This document shows, piece by piece, positions 20,606 to 31,681 of a DNA stretch of 64,000 nucleotides (its first letter is position 1; the number at the start of each line of letters is the position of its first letter). Location: the NCBI RefSeq assembly GCF_003340495.1, contig NZ_QASA01000001.1:4712001-4776000 (forward strand), given 5' to 3'. This stretch comes from Adhaeribacter pallidiroseus. GTDB lineage: Bacteria; Bacteroidota; Bacteroidia; Cytophagales; Hymenobacteraceae. The notes under the pieces were generated by a model. That model was not told the DNA's origin. It saw nothing but the letters and a program-made list of their open reading frames with translations, and searched no databases. The position numbers and the translations under genes were made by a program.

Positions 20606-22087
20606 TTACTCTTCGTAAGCCCAATCAATACCGGTTTTCATGTCTTTAATTACGATACCCAATTTCTTAAACTCAGCCCGGATTTCGTCTACTTTCGCGT
20701 AATCTTTCACGTCTTTGGCGTCTTTGTAGAACTTCAGCAGCAAAGCCAGCATCTGATCCAGGTTGTCCGGACGTTCTTCGGTTAAGCCTAAAACTTCGGT
20801 TACCAGAGTACGATAGGTATTTTTTAAATTTTGGAACATGCTGCTGCTTAAACTGGTTACCGGTACCTGCCCCATGTACAGGCTGTTGATCTTCTTTAAA
20901 ACGTTGAACAAAGAAGCAATGGCTTTCGCGGTATTCAAGTCGTCGTTTAAACTGCGGTAGCAATCAGCGAGCAATTTCTCCATTTCCAGGTCTTGGGCAC
21001 CGGTTTCTTCAGCATCCGAAGGGTAGTTAATTTTATCCAGTACTTTTAAGCCGTTCATTAACTTTAAATAACCTTTACGCGCCGCCAGTAACGCTTCGTT
21101 CGAAAAATCTAAAGTGCTGCGGTAATGGGCCTGTAACACAAAAAACCGGATCGTCATGGGGCTGTAAGCGGTTTGCAGCAAATCGTGCTCGCCCGAAAAC
21201 AACTCGCGAAGCGTAATAAAATTACCCAGCGATTTCCCCATTTTCTGGCCGTTAATGGTAATCAGGTTGTTATGCACCCAATACTTGGCGGCATCGGTAT
21301 GATTGCTAGCCTGGCTTTGGGCAATTTCGCATTCGTGGTGCGGGAACATCAAGTCCAAACCGCCTCCGTGGATATCAAACTCTGGCCCTAAATACTTGCG
21401 GCTCATGGCCGAGCACTCTAAATGCCAACCCGGAAAACCCTCGCTCCACGGTGATGGCCAACGCATAATATGGCTCTCGGAAGCCTTTTTCCACAAAGCA
21501 AAATCCAGCGGGGAGCGTTTTTCCTGCTGCCCATCCAGGCCGCGGGTATTAGCCAGTAAATCTTCCACAATCCGGCCCGACAATTTCCCATAACGCTGGT
21601 GCTGGTTATAAGCCGGCACATCAAAATACACCGATCCGTTTACCTCATAAGCCAAGCCGTTAGCTATAATTTCCTCAATTAGGGCAATCTGCTCGATCAT
21701 GTGGCCGGAGGCGCGGGGCTCAATGCTCGGCGATAACACATTGAGTTGCTGCATATCCTGGTGGTAACGAATGGTGTAATGCTGCACCACTTCCATGGGC
21801 TCTAATTGCGCCAAACGGGCCTGCTTGGCAATTTTATCTTCTCCTTCGTCGGCGTCGTTTACCAGGTGGCCCACATCGGTAATGTTCCGCACGTAGCGCA
21901 CTTTGTAGCCAATGTGCATTAAGTACCGGAATAAGATATCAAAAGTAATGGCGGCTCGGCTATGACCTAAATGCGCCTCGCCGTAAACGGTTGGTCCGCA
22001 CACGTACATGCCCACAAAAGGCGCGTGCAAGGGTTCAAATACTTCTTTTTTACGGGTAAGGGTATTATAAAGAGCTAACGGTTGCAT
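20606..22087 (-). CDS. cysS: Cysteine--tRNA ligase
   Basis: The 493-residue class I synthetase charges tRNA-Cys. It has the zinc cysteine C30 in YVCGPTVY, the HIGH-type signature HLGH (39-42), the zinc-site segment ECSAMS and [15 protein letters not shown] (about 225-255) and the KMSKS-type motif KMGKS (about 275). Length is typical. A -7-like box TACCTTTG lies at 22100-22093, only a few bases from the ATG at 22087, so the mRNA may be nearly leaderless. Confidence 0.96.
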   Translation of the reverse strand: MQPLALYNTLTRKKEVFEPLHAPFVGMYVCGPTVYGEAHLGHSRAAITFDILFRYLMHIGYKVRYVRNITDVGHLVNDADEGEDKIAKQARLAQLEPMEVVQHYTIRYHQDMQQLNVLSPSIEPRASGHMIEQIALIEEIIANGLAYEVNGSVYFDVPAYNQHQRYGKLSGRIVEDLLANTRGLDGQQEKRSPLDFALWKKASESHIMRWPSPWSEGFPGWHLECSAMSRKYLGPEFDIHGGGLDLMFPHHECEIAQSQASNHTDAAKYWVHNNLITINGQKMGKSLGNFITLRELFSGEHDLLQTAYSPMTIRFFVLQAHYRSTLDFSNEALLAARKGYLKLMNGLKVLDKINYPSDAEETGAQDLEMEKLLADCYRSLNDDLNTAKAIASLFNVLKKINSLYMGQVPVTSLSSSMFQNLKNTYRTLVTEVLGLTEERPDNLDQMLALLLKFYKDAKDVKDYAKVDEIRAEFKKLGIVIKDMKTGIDWAYEE

Positions 22088-22106
22088 GGGCGCAAAGGTA
22101 GTAGAT

Positions 22107-22237
22107 TTAGTTAATAGTCCATAAACGACAGTCCATAGTCTACAAAGTTGAATTACTCAATTATTTTTAAAAAGTCAGCGCGCACGATAAACTATCACCT
22201 GTGGACGGTTGACCACGGACTATCGTCTATCGACTAA
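22107..22237. repeat. Inverted repeat of the CGATAG-ACGATAGTCC family
   Basis: The left arm runs TTAGTTAATAG (22107) to ACGACAGTCCATAGTC (22140). The right arm, read on the minus strand from 22237, is TTAGTCGATAG followed by ACGATAGTCCGTGGTC. The minus-strand arm includes the last codons and stop of the EEP-family gene (ISR-TAG). A relative of this arm also ends purN at about 49053-49080. Confidence 0.6.
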
Positions 22238-23330
22238 TTTTATAAGTGGCTGTTAGCGGGAAATGATCGGAGAAAGTTACATCGCGGTGCACGGTAAAGT
22301 TGCTCACCTCTAAACTTGGGCTAAAAAATTGATTATCAATTCGGAGAAGCGGTAAAATGCCGTTATACGTGCTGCCGATTCCCCAACCGGCGGCGGTATG
22401 AGCGTTATTTAATTTGCGGTTCAGCTTTTGGTAGGTATAACTATAGGGCACATCGTTTAAATCGCCGCATACAATTACCGGGTAAGGCGATTCTTTTAAA
22501 TGGTCGTAGAGGGTGTTTACCTGGTAACTCCGTTTTATAAAACCATTTTTTAACCGCCGGACCAAGTTTTGTAAATCTTTCCCAAAAATATTCTGTTCTT
22601 GGTACGTTTTAATAATATCCTGCTCCTCAATACTCATTGATTGCAAATGGAAATTATACACGCGCACGGTATCGCTTTTAATTTTTAAATCGGCGAACAT
22701 GGCGTGGTTCTGCGTGAGCTTTTCGAACTTAATGGTGCCTTTATTGAGAATCGGATACTTGGAAATAATGGCCATTCCAAACTGGCCATTAGCGCGGTTA
22801 ATTAAAGTATTAGATATAAAATAATGCTTATCGTATTTTTTTACAATTTTCCGTACCGAGTTGTAAATCGATGAATGCGGCTCGTTGTAAAACTCTTGCA
22901 AACAAAACACATCCGCGGGGTTTTCGGCTACCCATTTAATCATGTTCCGGGAGTTAGTATATTCTTTGTCGTGCAAGTGAGCATACGTGTTAAAAATCCG
23001 CACATTATAGCTTAATACATCTAAATTGGTTTCTCCGGGTAAGTTTTTGGCGACAGCGTCCCGGGTACTTTCATTATAATGAAATGTAAAACCACGTTCG
23101 TAATAAGTCCAGGTAAATACTATTACCAGTATGGGAGCTATAACCCGCCAGGATCGCTGCCAACCCCAGCTGAACAGGAAAAAAAAATTAAGCAATAACG
23201 GAATGGGCGTTGTAAAAAGAAAAAAGCCGGTCGGCCAGAAGTAGTAAGATGGAATACGCATTGTTACGATTGCCAGTAGTAACCATATCACGATAAGATA
23301 ATAAACTGTAACCGAAAATTTTCTACGCAC
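22227..23330 (-). CDS. Membrane-anchored endonuclease/exonuclease/phosphatase (EEP) family protein
   Basis: The 367-residue protein starts with three hydrophobic helices (about 5-85) followed by an EEP domain (about 100-365). Catalytic elements include NVRIFN (about 110), LQEFYNEP (about 145), GDLNDVP (about 307-313) and the final SDHFPL (about 353-358). The family includes nucleases, sphingomyelinases and inositol phosphatases; the membrane anchor and Bacteroidota context do not reveal the substrate. Its stop codon lies inside an inverted-repeat arm. Confidence 0.85.
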   Translation of the reverse strand: MRRKFSVTVYYLIVIWLLLAIVTMRIPSYYFWPTGFFLFTTPIPLLLNFFFLFSWGWQRSWRVIAPILVIVFTWTYYERGFTFHYNESTRDAVAKNLPGETNLDVLSYNVRIFNTYAHLHDKEYTNSRNMIKWVAENPADVFCLQEFYNEPHSSIYNSVRKIVKKYDKHYFISNTLINRANGQFGMAIISKYPILNKGTIKFEKLTQNHAMFADLKIKSDTVRVYNFHLQSMSIEEQDIIKTYQEQNIFGKDLQNLVRRLKNGFIKRSYQVNTLYDHLKESPYPVIVCGDLNDVPYSYTYQKLNRKLNNAHTAAGWGIGSTYNGILPLLRIDNQFFSPSLEVSNFTVHRDVTFSDHFPLTATYKISR

Positions 23331-23539
23331 GCTTTAGTAAATCTACAATAACAAACTTACGAATTAAGCCTTAATGTCGGTAATACCCATCTTAATAAAA
23401 TCAGGTTTTAACCTCCGGAAATCAGTAAATAAATATTATAGATGAAAGCATAACCAGTATTTACGTTTCTTTTTTTCTCTTTAAAAAATTATTATCAAAC
23501 TATTTATTGGTAAAATATTAAATGAAAAAACCAGCTAAG

Positions 23540-23570
23540 TTGTTTGCAACATAATTTTTTCGTACATTTG
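23540..23570 (+). promoter_or_regulatory. Promoter of the rimP-nusA-infB operon
   Basis: TTG (23540-23542), a 20-base spacer and TACATTTG (23563-23570) match the Bacteroidota consensus. The transcript would then carry a GGGGACAGGCGTCCCC stem-loop (about 23592-23608) in its leader, about 30 bases before rimP; whether that loop regulates is unknown. Confidence 0.65.
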
Positions 23571-23634
23571 TGCAATTAATTAGATGATCAGGGGGACAGG
23601 CGTCCCCTATTTTGTTTGTTAGAAACCAGAATTA

Positions 23635-24108
23635 ATGAGCCTGACTGCCGAAAATATAAGAACAATGATACCCAGTTGCTTGCCTACGGATGATTTATTC
23701 GTAGTGAAAGTACAGGTGTCAGATAATCCGGCTAAGCCTAAAGTTACGGTAATACTGGATGGTGATAACGGCATTGGCATAGATGAATGCGCCTTGGTTA
23801 GCCGGCGGTTGGCTAATCGCATAGAGGCTGCTTTCGGTGAAGAAGTAAGTTATGTACTGGAAGTAACCTCACCGGGTGCCGATCAGCCCTTAACGTCTAA
23901 CCGGCAATATAAACGTCACATTGGCCGTAAACTGAAACTGGTTTTAAAAGATGGTTCGGAGAAAATTGGTACTCTGGACGAAGTTACCCCCGAGGGCATA
24001 ACCATAACCGAAGAAACAAAAGAAAAAAGCAAGAAAGTTACCTTAGCCCCGGCTCAGGTAAACTTTACTGACATAGCGAAGACGAATATTGTAATATCTT
24101 TTAAATAA
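23635..24108 (+). CDS. rimP: Ribosome maturation factor RimP
   Basis: The 157-residue protein has the alpha/beta N-terminal domain (about 1-80, with VTVILDGDNGIGIDECALVSRRL) and the SH3-like C-terminal domain (about 85-155) after the TSPGADQPL motif. It assists maturation of the 30S subunit. It is the first gene of the usual rimP-nusA-infB operon, with nusA starting 8 bases later. Confidence 0.95.
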   Translation: MSLTAENIRTMIPSCLPTDDLFVVKVQVSDNPAKPKVTVILDGDNGIGIDECALVSRRLANRIEAAFGEEVSYVLEVTSPGADQPLTSNRQYKRHIGRKLKLVLKDGSEKIGTLDEVTPEGITITEETKEKSKKVTLAPAQVNFTDIAKTNIVISFK

Positions 24109-24116
24109 AAAGAAAA

Positions 24117-25370
24117 ATGAACAGTTCAGTCCTGATAGAATCATTTGCGGAGTTCGCCAATCTTAAACATATCGATCGTCCCACCATGATGCGGATTCTG
24201 GAAGATGTATTCCGGACCATGATTCGTAAAAGATGGGGCACGGATGAAAATTTTGACATTATCCTGAACGTAGAAAAAGGCGATTTAGAAATTTGGCGTA
24301 ACCGCGAAATTGTGGACGATAATTCCGAAGATATTTGGGATCACGACAAAATTGCTTTATCCGATGCCCAAAAAATTGAACCGGATTTTGAAGTAGGCGA
24401 AGAAGTTTCGGAAGAAATAAAACTAGAAGATTTTGGCCGGCGGGCTGTATTAACGGCTCGGCAAACTTTAATCCAGCGGGTAAAAGATCTGGAGAAAGAT
24501 TTAATGTACCAGAAATACAAAGATCTGGTGGGTGAAATTATTTCGGGCGAAGTATACCAGGTATGGAACCGCGAAGTAATGCTCGTGGACCAGGACGATA
24601 ACGAATTAATTATTCCGAAGTCCGAGCAAATACCAAAAGACCGGTATCGCAAAGGCGATGTAGTACGAGCCGTAGTGCATCGCGTAGAAATACACAACGG
24701 AACCCCTAAAATTATTTTATCGCGCACGGCACCGGCTTTTTTAGAACGTTTATTCGAGAACGAAGTACCGGAAATTTACGATGGTTTAATATCCATTAAA
24801 AATATTGTGCGCGAACCCGGTGAGCGAGCTAAAGTGGCCGTAGAATCTTATGATGACCGCATTGACCCGGTTGGAGCTTGCGTGGGTATGAAAGGCTCCC
24901 GTATTCATTCCATTGTACGGGAACTGGAAAATGAAAACATCGACGTTATCAACTATACCGATAACGTTGAGCTATACATTCAACGTTCGTTAAGTCCGGC
25001 TAAAATTAGCAGTATCCGGATTAACGAAGAAGAAGGACGGGCTTCGGTGTTCCTCAAGCCCGATCAGGTTTCGTTAGCAATAGGAAAAGGCGGTCAGAAT
25101 ATTAAATTAGCTAGTCGCTTAGTAGGCCTGGAAATTGATGTTTTCCGGGAGCAAGAAGAATACGAAGAAGATATTTCACTCGACGAATTCTCCGACGAAA
25201 TTGAAGCTTGGGTAATTGATGAACTCAAGCGGATTGGTTTAGATACCGCGAAAAGTGTACTGGCGGTAACACGTGAAGATTTAATTCGCCGGACCGAGCT
25301 GGAAGAAGAAACCGTTGATGATTTACTAGCCGTTATCCGTCAGGAGTTTGATACGGATAGCAACGGCTAG
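24117..25370 (+). CDS. nusA: Transcription termination/antitermination factor NusA
   Basis: The 417-residue protein binds RNA polymerase and nascent RNA. It has the N-terminal polymerase-binding domain (1-130), an S1 domain (about 135-200), the first KH domain (GACVGMKGSRIHSIVRELENE, about 258-280) and the second KH domain (LAIGKGGQNIKLASRLVG, about 320-340). An acidic tail with one helix-hairpin-helix-like region follows. Length is typical of Bacteroidota NusA. It lies 8 bases after rimP and 197 bases before infB. Confidence 0.97.
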   Translation: MNSSVLIESFAEFANLKHIDRPTMMRILEDVFRTMIRKRWGTDENFDIILNVEKGDLEIWRNREIVDDNSEDIWDHDKIALSDAQKIEPDFEVGEEVSEEIKLEDFGRRAVLTARQTLIQRVKDLEKDLMYQKYKDLVGEIISGEVYQVWNREVMLVDQDDNELIIPKSEQIPKDRYRKGDVVRAVVHRVEIHNGTPKIILSRTAPAFLERLFENEVPEIYDGLISIKNIVREPGERAKVAVESYDDRIDPVGACVGMKGSRIHSIVRELENENIDVINYTDNVELYIQRSLSPAKISSIRINEEEGRASVFLKPDQVSLAIGKGGQNIKLASRLVGLEIDVFREQEEYEEDISLDEFSDEIEAWVIDELKRIGLDTAKSVLAVTREDLIRRTELEEETVDDLLAVIRQEFDTDSNG

Positions 25371-25567
25371 TATTTAAACTTGGCTCACTGGAAGAGGAAC
25401 GAACAATAGCTGTTTCATTGTTACATTATTTAATGACAGTTACCTAATATTTTTTGATTACGCAAAATTTGATAACAGAAACGCTTAATTTAACCTAATT
25501 TAGCGCGCAAATTACGGCGATTCAACCGATTACCAATAATTATTAAAAAAGACAGCATATTCCAAGC

Positions 25568-28500
25568 ATGGCAGAAGAAAAAACGATGCGGCTAAAACAG
25601 GTAGCAACAACCTTAAACATCAGTACGTCTACGGTGGTAGATTTTCTGGCGGCAAAAGGTTTTGATATCGAAAACAAACCTACTTCCAAGATTACCTCCA
25701 AGCAATTCGAGGTGCTAATGAGCGCATTTGAATCGTCGGTTCAGGCCAAAATTGAGGCTGAAAAACTGAATATTGGCAAAAAACCAGCTGCTGCTGTCTT
25801 GCCCGAAGTACCCGTTCAGCCAAAAAAACCCGAAATTGTTAATATTCCATCCGAAACTAATAATATACCAAAGCCAGCTCCAGTTTCTCCCGTGGTTTCT
25901 CAAACAAATACAGTTACAGAACAACCTTCCGTTGAAACTGGTGTTAAGTTACCAGGTATTAAGGTTGTGGGCAAAATAGATTTAAATGCCCCCAGAATAT
26001 CAGTTACTAAGCCAGTAGACGTTCCGCAGGAACCCGAAAGTTTTACGGAAGAACCTTTAATACAGGCTGCAAAAGAAGAAAACCCTGAAGTTACTACTCC
26101 AGAATCACCCACTCCGGTAGCGGAAGAACGGCAGCCAGAACCCATTATTGTTCCGGAACCAGAAGTAGTAGCGCCTCAGCCTACAACTTTGCCAGAACCA
26201 GTTACAGCGATAGTCGATAATTTAGCAGAAGAGGTGCAGCCTCCGGAAAAACAACCTGAGCCTGAACCGCTTGTAGCTGCTACACCTTCTGCTCCAGTAC
26301 CAGCCCCTGTAGTTAATGAAGTGCCGGAGGTTACCCCTGCAAACAATTCTGTTGCACCAGAGGCTCGAGAATTAACGGATGCTGACGCAGATGAGCCGGA
26401 AGTGATTATTCCGGGTAAGGCAGATCCATTAAAAGGTTTAACAGTTCTGGGTAAAATAGAATTACCGAAAGATTTTCCCCGTAAAAAAGGCGGTAAACCG
26501 GTTCCGGAAACCAGAAATAGACCGGCCAATGTACCAGTAGCAGGTAACCAAAACCAACCCGCTCCGGCTAATGCGGGTGGTGGTAATGCTAATAACAACA
26601 ACTCTAACAATAAGAAAAAACGGAAGCGGATTATTGTTCAAAATAATGCTGCTGCGCCGGATACTTCAGATCGTCCGGTAGTAACCAGAGGCGAACGTAA
26701 AGATTTTAGTCAGCCTCGGTCGAACCAACCTGGTAATAATAACCGACCTAATAATCGGCCTGGCGGACCAGGAGCTGGTCAAAACAATCGGCCACCTATG
26801 GCTGGTGGACCCAAGCCAGAAGTTTCGGATAAGCAGATCCAGGATCAAATTAAAGCTACTTTAGCTCGTTTAAGCGGTAATAAAAATACGCAAACGAACC
26901 GGGCTAAATATCGCCGCGAAAAACGTTCGGCCATTGCCGATGCCACTGAAGAAAGAAGACAACAAGAACAATCAGATGCTAAAATTTTAAAATTAACCGA
27001 ATTTATCTCGGCTAATGATTTAGCCTCTTTGATGAACGTGTCGGTGAATGATGTTATCAAAGTTTGTATGGCTTTAGGCATGTTCGTTTCTATTAACCAG
27101 CGCTTAGATGCCGAAGCGATTACCATTATCTCGGATGAGTTTGGCTACGATGTAGAGTTCTTATCGGCCGAAGACGAAGAAGTAGTGGTGGAAGAAGAAG
27201 AGGATGCCGATGCTTTAGCCGATCGGGCGCCTATTGTTACGATCATGGGTCACGTGGATCATGGTAAAACGTCCTTACTCGATTACATCCGGAGTTCTAA
27301 GGTAACGGCTGGTGAGGCTGGCGGTATTACCCAGCACATTGGTGCTTACGACGTACTAACCGATACGGGCAAACGCATTACCTTTTTAGATACGCCTGGG
27401 CACGAAGCGTTTACAGCGATGCGGGCTCGGGGTGCTAAAATAACCGACGTTGTAATTATTGTAGTGGCGGCCGATGATGATGTGATGCCACAAACGAAGG
27501 AGGCGCTCAATCACGCGCAAGCGGCAGGCGTGCCTATTGTCATTGCGATTAATAAGATCGATAAGCCATCTGCTAACCCGGAACGCATTCGGGAGCAACT
27601 AGCGGCGATTAATGTACTCGTGGAAGACTGGGGTGGTAAATACCAGTGCCAGGAGATCTCGGCTAAATCAGGAGTAGGTATTCCGGATTTATTGGAAAAA
27701 GTTTTACTGGAAGCAGAATTACTAGAATTAAAAGCCAATCCGGACCGGAATGCAGTTGGAGCCATTATAGAAGCTTCCCTGGATAAAGGACGGGGTTATG
27801 TAACTACGGTTCTGGTACAAACCGGTTCCTTGCACGTGGGCGATGTGATGTTGGCTGGTTCACACTTTGGTCGGGTACGCGCCATGACCGATCACCGGGG
27901 TAAGAAAATGAAGGTGGCCGGTCCGTCAACGCCAGTACAGGTGCTTGGTTTAGATGGAGCGCCGCAGGCCGGTGATAAGTTTGTAGTGTACGATACGGAA
28001 CGCGAAGCTCGCGAAATTGCTTCCAGCCGCCAGCAATTGCAACGTGAGCAAAGCCTACGTACCAAGAAACACATTACCCTGGATGAGATTGGCCGTCGTT
28101 TGGCCATTGGTTCGTTTAAAGAACTGAACGTAATTGTAAAAGGTGACGTGGATGGTTCGGTAGAAGCGCTTTCCGACTCTTTACTAAAATTATCTACCAA
28201 CGAAGTTCAGGTTAATATTTTAAATAAAGGCGTTGGTCAGATTTCTGAATCCGATGTGTTACTCGCTTCAGCTTCTGATGCTATTATTATTGGTTTCCAG
28301 GTACGGCCATCGGCTAATGCCCGCAAACTGGCGGAGCAGGAACAAATTGATATTCGGCTTTACTCTATTATTTACAATGCCATTAATGAACTGAAAGATG
28401 CGATGGAAGGTATGTTGGCCCCAACCATGCAAGAAGTGGTTATGGCGAACGTAGAGGTGCGGGAAGTATTCCGGATTACCAAAGTAGGTACTATTGCGGG

Positions 28501-28729
28501 TTGTATGGTTACTGATGGTACCATTACCCGTAACAGCCGGGTACGGTTAGTACGCGATGGTATTGTAGTATTCTCCGGTGAAATACTTGCCTTGAAACGA
28601 TTTAAAGACGATGTAGCAGAAGTAAGACAAGGTTACGAGTGCGGTATCAGTATCAAAAACTTTAATGATATTGAACAAGGCGATATTATTGAAGCTTACG
28701 AAGAACGCGAAGTAAAACGAACCTTATAA
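25568..28729 (+). CDS. infB: Translation initiation factor IF-2
   Basis: The 1053-residue GTPase places initiator tRNA on the ribosome. The first 60 residues form the IF2 N-terminal helical domain. A long low-complexity Pro/Glu/Ala then Asn/Gly/Arg-rich linker (about 80-430) follows, ending in a Lys-rich KKKRKR patch. The G domain starts at the G1 motif GHVDHGKT (561-568), with DTPGHEAF (G3) and NKID (G4). Domains II-IV complete the protein. The linker differs between species; everything else is conserved. A strong terminator follows. Confidence 0.98.
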   Translation: MAEEKTMRLKQVATTLNISTSTVVDFLAAKGFDIENKPTSKITSKQFEVLMSAFESSVQAKIEAEKLNIGKKPAAAVLPEVPVQPKKPEIVNIPSETNNIPKPAPVSPVVSQTNTVTEQPSVETGVKLPGIKVVGKIDLNAPRISVTKPVDVPQEPESFTEEPLIQAAKEENPEVTTPESPTPVAEERQPEPIIVPEPEVVAPQPTTLPEPVTAIVDNLAEEVQPPEKQPEPEPLVAATPSAPVPAPVVNEVPEVTPANNSVAPEARELTDADADEPEVIIPGKADPLKGLTVLGKIELPKDFPRKKGGKPVPETRNRPANVPVAGNQNQPAPANAGGGNANNNNSNNKKKRKRIIVQNNAAAPDTSDRPVVTRGERKDFSQPRSNQPGNNNRPNNRPGGPGAGQNNRPPMAGGPKPEVSDKQIQDQIKATLARLSGNKNTQTNRAKYRREKRSAIADATEERRQQEQSDAKILKLTEFISANDLASLMNVSVNDVIKVCMALGMFVSINQRLDAEAITIISDEFGYDVEFLSAEDEEVVVEEEEDADALADRAPIVTIMGHVDHGKTSLLDYIRSSKVTAGEAGGITQHIGAYDVLTDTGKRITFLDTPGHEAFTAMRARGAKITDVVIIVVAADDDVMPQTKEALNHAQAAGVPIVIAINKIDKPSANPERIREQLAAINVLVEDWGGKYQCQEISAKSGVGIPDLLEKVLLEAELLELKANPDRNAVGAIIEASLDKGRGYVTTVLVQTGSLHVGDVMLAGSHFGRVRAMTDHRGKKMKVAGPSTPVQVLGLDGAPQAGDKFVVYDTEREAREIASSRQQLQREQSLRTKKHITLDEIGRRLAIGSFKELNVIVKGDVDGSVEALSDSLLKLSTNEVQVNILNKGVGQISESDVLLASASDAIIIGFQVRPSANARKLAEQEQIDIRLYSIIYNAINELKDAMEGMLAPTMQEVVMANVEVREVFRITKVGTIAGCMVTDGTITRNSRVRLVRDGIVVFSGEILALKRFKDDVAEVRQGYECGISIKNFNDIEQGDIIEAYEEREVKRTL

Positions 28730-28751
28730 TTTTAAATTTTTAATCAATAAA

Positions 28752-28786
28752 AAGAAAGCCTGCTCCTTCAGCAGGCTTCTTTTTTT
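28752..28786 (+). terminator. Terminator of the rimP-nusA-infB operon
   Basis: The stem AAGCCTGCT/AGCAGGCTT with a 5-base loop is followed by a T-rich tract, about 25 bases after the infB stop. Confidence 0.9.
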
Positions 28787-28887
28787 AAATTTTATCTATG
28801 CTGGCCGTAAATTAATGGTTTTTAATAACGTAACTGTTCCTTCACAAATCATTAATGGCACCGTTACTTATTGCTGCATATTTTACC

Positions 28888-28895
28888 TAATTTTG
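28888..28895 (+). promoter_or_regulatory. -7 promoter box of scpA
   Basis: TAATTTTG matches TAnnTTTG. It lies inside the longest possible reading frame of scpA and so supports the downstream GTG at 28931 as the true start. No good -33 box is evident. Confidence 0.45.
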
Positions 28896-28930
28896 CAACT
28901 AATTTAAAACCAGCTAATTCGTACAAAGGA

Positions 28931-29698
28931 GTGAGTTTCGAGATAAAATTATCGCTTTTTGAGGGGCCTTTTGATCTGCTGCTATTTTTTATTGAGCGCG
29001 ACGAACTGGATATTCATGATATTCCGATCTATAAAATCACGAATGATTTTATGACTTACATCACACGTCTGGAACAGTTAAACATGGATGTAGCCAGCGA
29101 GTTTATTTTAACGGCAGCAACGCTCATGCGTATCAAAGCTAAAATGTTGCTGCCCCGCACCGAAAAAGACGAACACGGCAACGAGATTGACCCGCGCAAA
29201 GAGTTGGTACAGCACCTGCTCGAATACAAAAGATATAAAGCCGTTATTACCGATCTATCGGATATGGAAGACCGGCGCCTGTTACAGGAGACTCGCGGTA
29301 ATATAGATGATGAACTACAACTAATTGCCAAAAAAAGTAAACTCGACTACGAATTGCAGGATTTAAGCTTGTATAAGCTGATGCGGGTTTTTGAAAAAGT
29401 AATTAATCGTTACGAAGAAGAACAAAACCGACCGAAACATACCGTTTATACGTACCCTTATACGATTGAGCAGCAGCGGCATTTTATTCAAACTAAATTA
29501 CAAACCGTTGGTTCTATTTCTTTCACCGAGCTAATGACAGCATTTCCGGATAAAATTGGCATTATTTTTAATTTTCTGGCCATACTGGATATGCTGCAAC
29601 TGCAAGTAATCAGCGTTATTATCGACGAAGGCTTTAACAATTTCCGGATTAAAGAATTCGATGAATCTTTACGGGTAGCTATTGATGGATTTGAATAG
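28931..29698 (+). CDS. scpA: Segregation and condensation protein A
   Basis: The protein is the kleisin subunit of the SMC-ScpA-ScpB condensin that compacts and separates chromosomes. I choose GTG at 28931 (255 residues), because the family opening is M-S-F/Y-E-I-K-L-x-L-FEGPFDLLLFFIERDE and the promoter box lies upstream of it; a longer form would begin at TTG 28871. The N-terminal helical SMC-neck-binding domain (1-90) and C-terminal winged helix (about 175-250) are both recognisable. It overlaps the next gene by 14 bases. Confidence 0.93.
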   Translation: MSFEIKLSLFEGPFDLLLFFIERDELDIHDIPIYKITNDFMTYITRLEQLNMDVASEFILTAATLMRIKAKMLLPRTEKDEHGNEIDPRKELVQHLLEYKRYKAVITDLSDMEDRRLLQETRGNIDDELQLIAKKSKLDYELQDLSLYKLMRVFEKVINRYEEEQNRPKHTVYTYPYTIEQQRHFIQTKLQTVGSISFTELMTAFPDKIGIIFNFLAILDMLQLQVISVIIDEGFNNFRIKEFDESLRVAIDGFE

Positions 29699-30761
29699 AA
29701 AAAAATTACTGGAAAACTTTTCGACGAAACGAATTTTAATACCAGTATTTATTGGCTTGACGGTAATCGGCTACATGTTTTACCGGAATAATAATCTGGC
29801 CAATTTACAACATTTAAAAAATGCCAAACCTTTCTGGTTAGTAATGACCATGGTGGTGCTGGTGGTGCGCGATGCGGGCTACATTTACCGGATCCGGCAT
29901 ATCACCGAGAAAGTACTAACCTGGCGCAAAAGTCTGGATGTGATAATGCTGTGGGAGTTTGCTTCTTGCGTGCTACCGTCAGTTGCCGGGGGTTCTACGG
30001 TAGCAGCCTTTATCATTAACAAAGAAGGTATCCCTTTGGGTAAATCGCTGGCCTATGTCATGGTAACGGCCATGCTCGACAATCTATTTTTTTTAATAGC
30101 GGTGCCCTTGGTGTTATTATTTACCCAAGGCGAAGTTTTTCCGGATGTAGAAGCCTTGCCCGAATCATTAAAAGCCGGCTTAGAAGTTGCCTTTACCATT
30201 AGTTATGTGCTGATTGCTTTTTATGCTTCCTTAATGTGGTATGCCTTGTTCCGGAACCCGAAAGCAGTAAAACGTTTGTTTCTGCGGGTTACCTCGGTTG
30301 GTTTTTTAAAAAAATGGCGAGCTGCTGCTTATAAACACGGTACGGAATTAGTATGGGCTTCGCGGCAATTAAAAGGTTATTCTTTTGGCTACTGGAGCCG
30401 GGCTTGTTTATCTACTATTTTCGTCTGGACAGCCCGTTACTACGTAATCAATTGCTTAATTGCGGCTTTTACCAATATCGGCTTCCAAGACCACATGCTG
30501 ATTTTTTCGCGAAACCTTATTTACAAGGTGGTGCTGCTAGTGGCCATTACGCCGGGTGGTGCCGGCTTTGCCGAAATTGCTTTCCCTACATTTTTTGGGA
30601 AATGGTTGGGCAGCTTTACTACTGTAATTGTATTGCTTTACCGCATTGCCACCTATTACTTGTATTTAATTTTTGGTTCTATTTTCTTGCCTCGCTGGGT
30701 AGCCCGGGTATTTGGTGCGCAGGTAAAACCAGAACTGGAACCAGAACTATCAGCCAAATAG
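29685..30761 (+). CDS. Flippase-like membrane protein (LPG synthase TM region, UPF0104 family)
   Basis: The 358-residue protein has about eight membrane helices and the motifs of the lysylphosphatidylglycerol synthase transmembrane domain family, such as ASCVLPSVAGGSTVAAF (about 92-110) and AITPGGAGFAEIAF (about 286-300). Relatives (YbhN, AglD) flip or transfer lipids or lipid-linked groups; none of the catalytic cytoplasmic MprF domain is present, so no aminoacyl transfer is expected. The ATG at 29685 overlaps the end of scpA, which suggests translational coupling. Confidence 0.82.
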   Translation: MDLNRKKLLENFSTKRILIPVFIGLTVIGYMFYRNNNLANLQHLKNAKPFWLVMTMVVLVVRDAGYIYRIRHITEKVLTWRKSLDVIMLWEFASCVLPSVAGGSTVAAFIINKEGIPLGKSLAYVMVTAMLDNLFFLIAVPLVLLFTQGEVFPDVEALPESLKAGLEVAFTISYVLIAFYASLMWYALFRNPKAVKRLFLRVTSVGFLKKWRAAAYKHGTELVWASRQLKGYSFGYWSRACLSTIFVWTARYYVINCLIAAFTNIGFQDHMLIFSRNLIYKVVLLVAITPGGAGFAEIAFPTFFGKWLGSFTTVIVLLYRIATYYLYLIFGSIFLPRWVARVFGAQVKPELEPELSAK

Positions 30762-30805
30762 ATCCCGGATTACACAGATTAGAATTCTAATAGTCGAGAA
30801 AATCT

Positions 30806-30845
30806 AAAAAAAGAGGCCAACAGATTAAGATTGGCCTCTTTTTTT
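30806..30845. terminator. Bidirectional terminator between the flippase-like gene and ndk
   Basis: The stem AAAAAAAGAGGCCAA/TTGGCCTCTTTTTTT is perfect, with a 10-base loop, and lies between convergent genes. Confidence 0.92.
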
Positions 30846-30904
30846 AAATTTTCTACATTCTTTATGATATTCTTCTGGATAAAAAATCCGCCTAAATATG
30901 CGAT

Positions 30905-31324
30905 CTAGAAACGCTCGTCGATGTCAAAGAAAAAGTCACCTTCAATCTGGGCATTTTCATCGGAGTCAGAACCATGAACGGCATTGGCTTCCATTGATTT
31001 AGCGAATTTTTTCCGGATAGTGCCTTCTTCGGCGTTAGCGGGGTTGGTAGCGCCAATTAACTTCCGGAAATCCGCTACGGCATTTTCTTTCTCCAAAATC
31101 ATAGCCACAATAGGGCCGGAACTCATGTATTTTACCAAGTCATTATAAAACGGACGTTCTTTATGCACGGCATAAAATTCGCCGGCTCGCTCCGGCGTTA
31201 AGCGTGTTTTTTTCAAAGATACAATCCGGAAGCCGTCCGCTTCCATCATTTGGGTAATACCGCCAATGTGGTTATCCTGCACCGCATCGGGCTTAATCAT
31301 TGTAAAAGTTTGGTTAGTAGCCAT
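30905..31324 (-). CDS. ndk: Nucleoside diphosphate kinase
   Basis: The 139-residue enzyme transfers the gamma phosphate between nucleotides through a phosphohistidine. The catalytic His117 is in NAVHGSDS (114-121), and the N-terminal [10 protein letters not shown] motif is intact. Length matches the family. It is a monocistronic minus-strand gene with a terminator 60 bases beyond its stop. Confidence 0.97.
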   Translation of the reverse strand: MATNQTFTMIKPDAVQDNHIGGITQMMEADGFRIVSLKKTRLTPERAGEFYAVHKERPFYNDLVKYMSSGPIVAMILEKENAVADFRKLIGATNPANAEEGTIRKKFAKSMEANAVHGSDSDENAQIEGDFFFDIDERF

Positions 31325-31681
31325 GTATATAATTTTGTTTTTAATCGATAGTCAAAATAGCTCTTAGACGAAAGCCAACAGAGCACATGTTATTAGTGTT
31401 AATAGCGGAATTTTTAGATTGTTGTATTGTTTTAAATTTTTTCAACGTAGCAGGTAAAACAACTTTCCAACCTTTTAACCTTTCAACTTTAAACCCACTT
31501 GTAACCCAAGAAGCCGGCGCAAAATTAGCAGAGTTCTGCTAAATAAAGCTAATAATTAGTTAGTTTAAACGTTAATTAAGTATGCAGGAGACTGCTGGAA
31601 TAATTTTTTTGTTTTGAATTATTTTATACCGAATTTTGTGTCTTGCACCTAAATTTTTAAAAAGGAGCTTTTAAGCTAAGA
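31325..31681. other. Divergent intergenic region between ndk and nrnA with one repeat arm
   Basis: No gene is visible. About 31459-31512 is a pyrimidine-rich run of units such as CTTTCCAACCTTTTAACC and CTTTCAACTTT, which is a single unpaired arm of the dispersed repeat family. The region must hold the promoters of both divergent genes, but I cannot assign a clear TAnnTTTG box. Confidence 0.45.

Noticed and set aside
22107-22237. Transposon end or insertion sequence
   Set aside because: The inverted arms are short and there is no transposase frame or target-site duplication, so I keep it as a repeat only.
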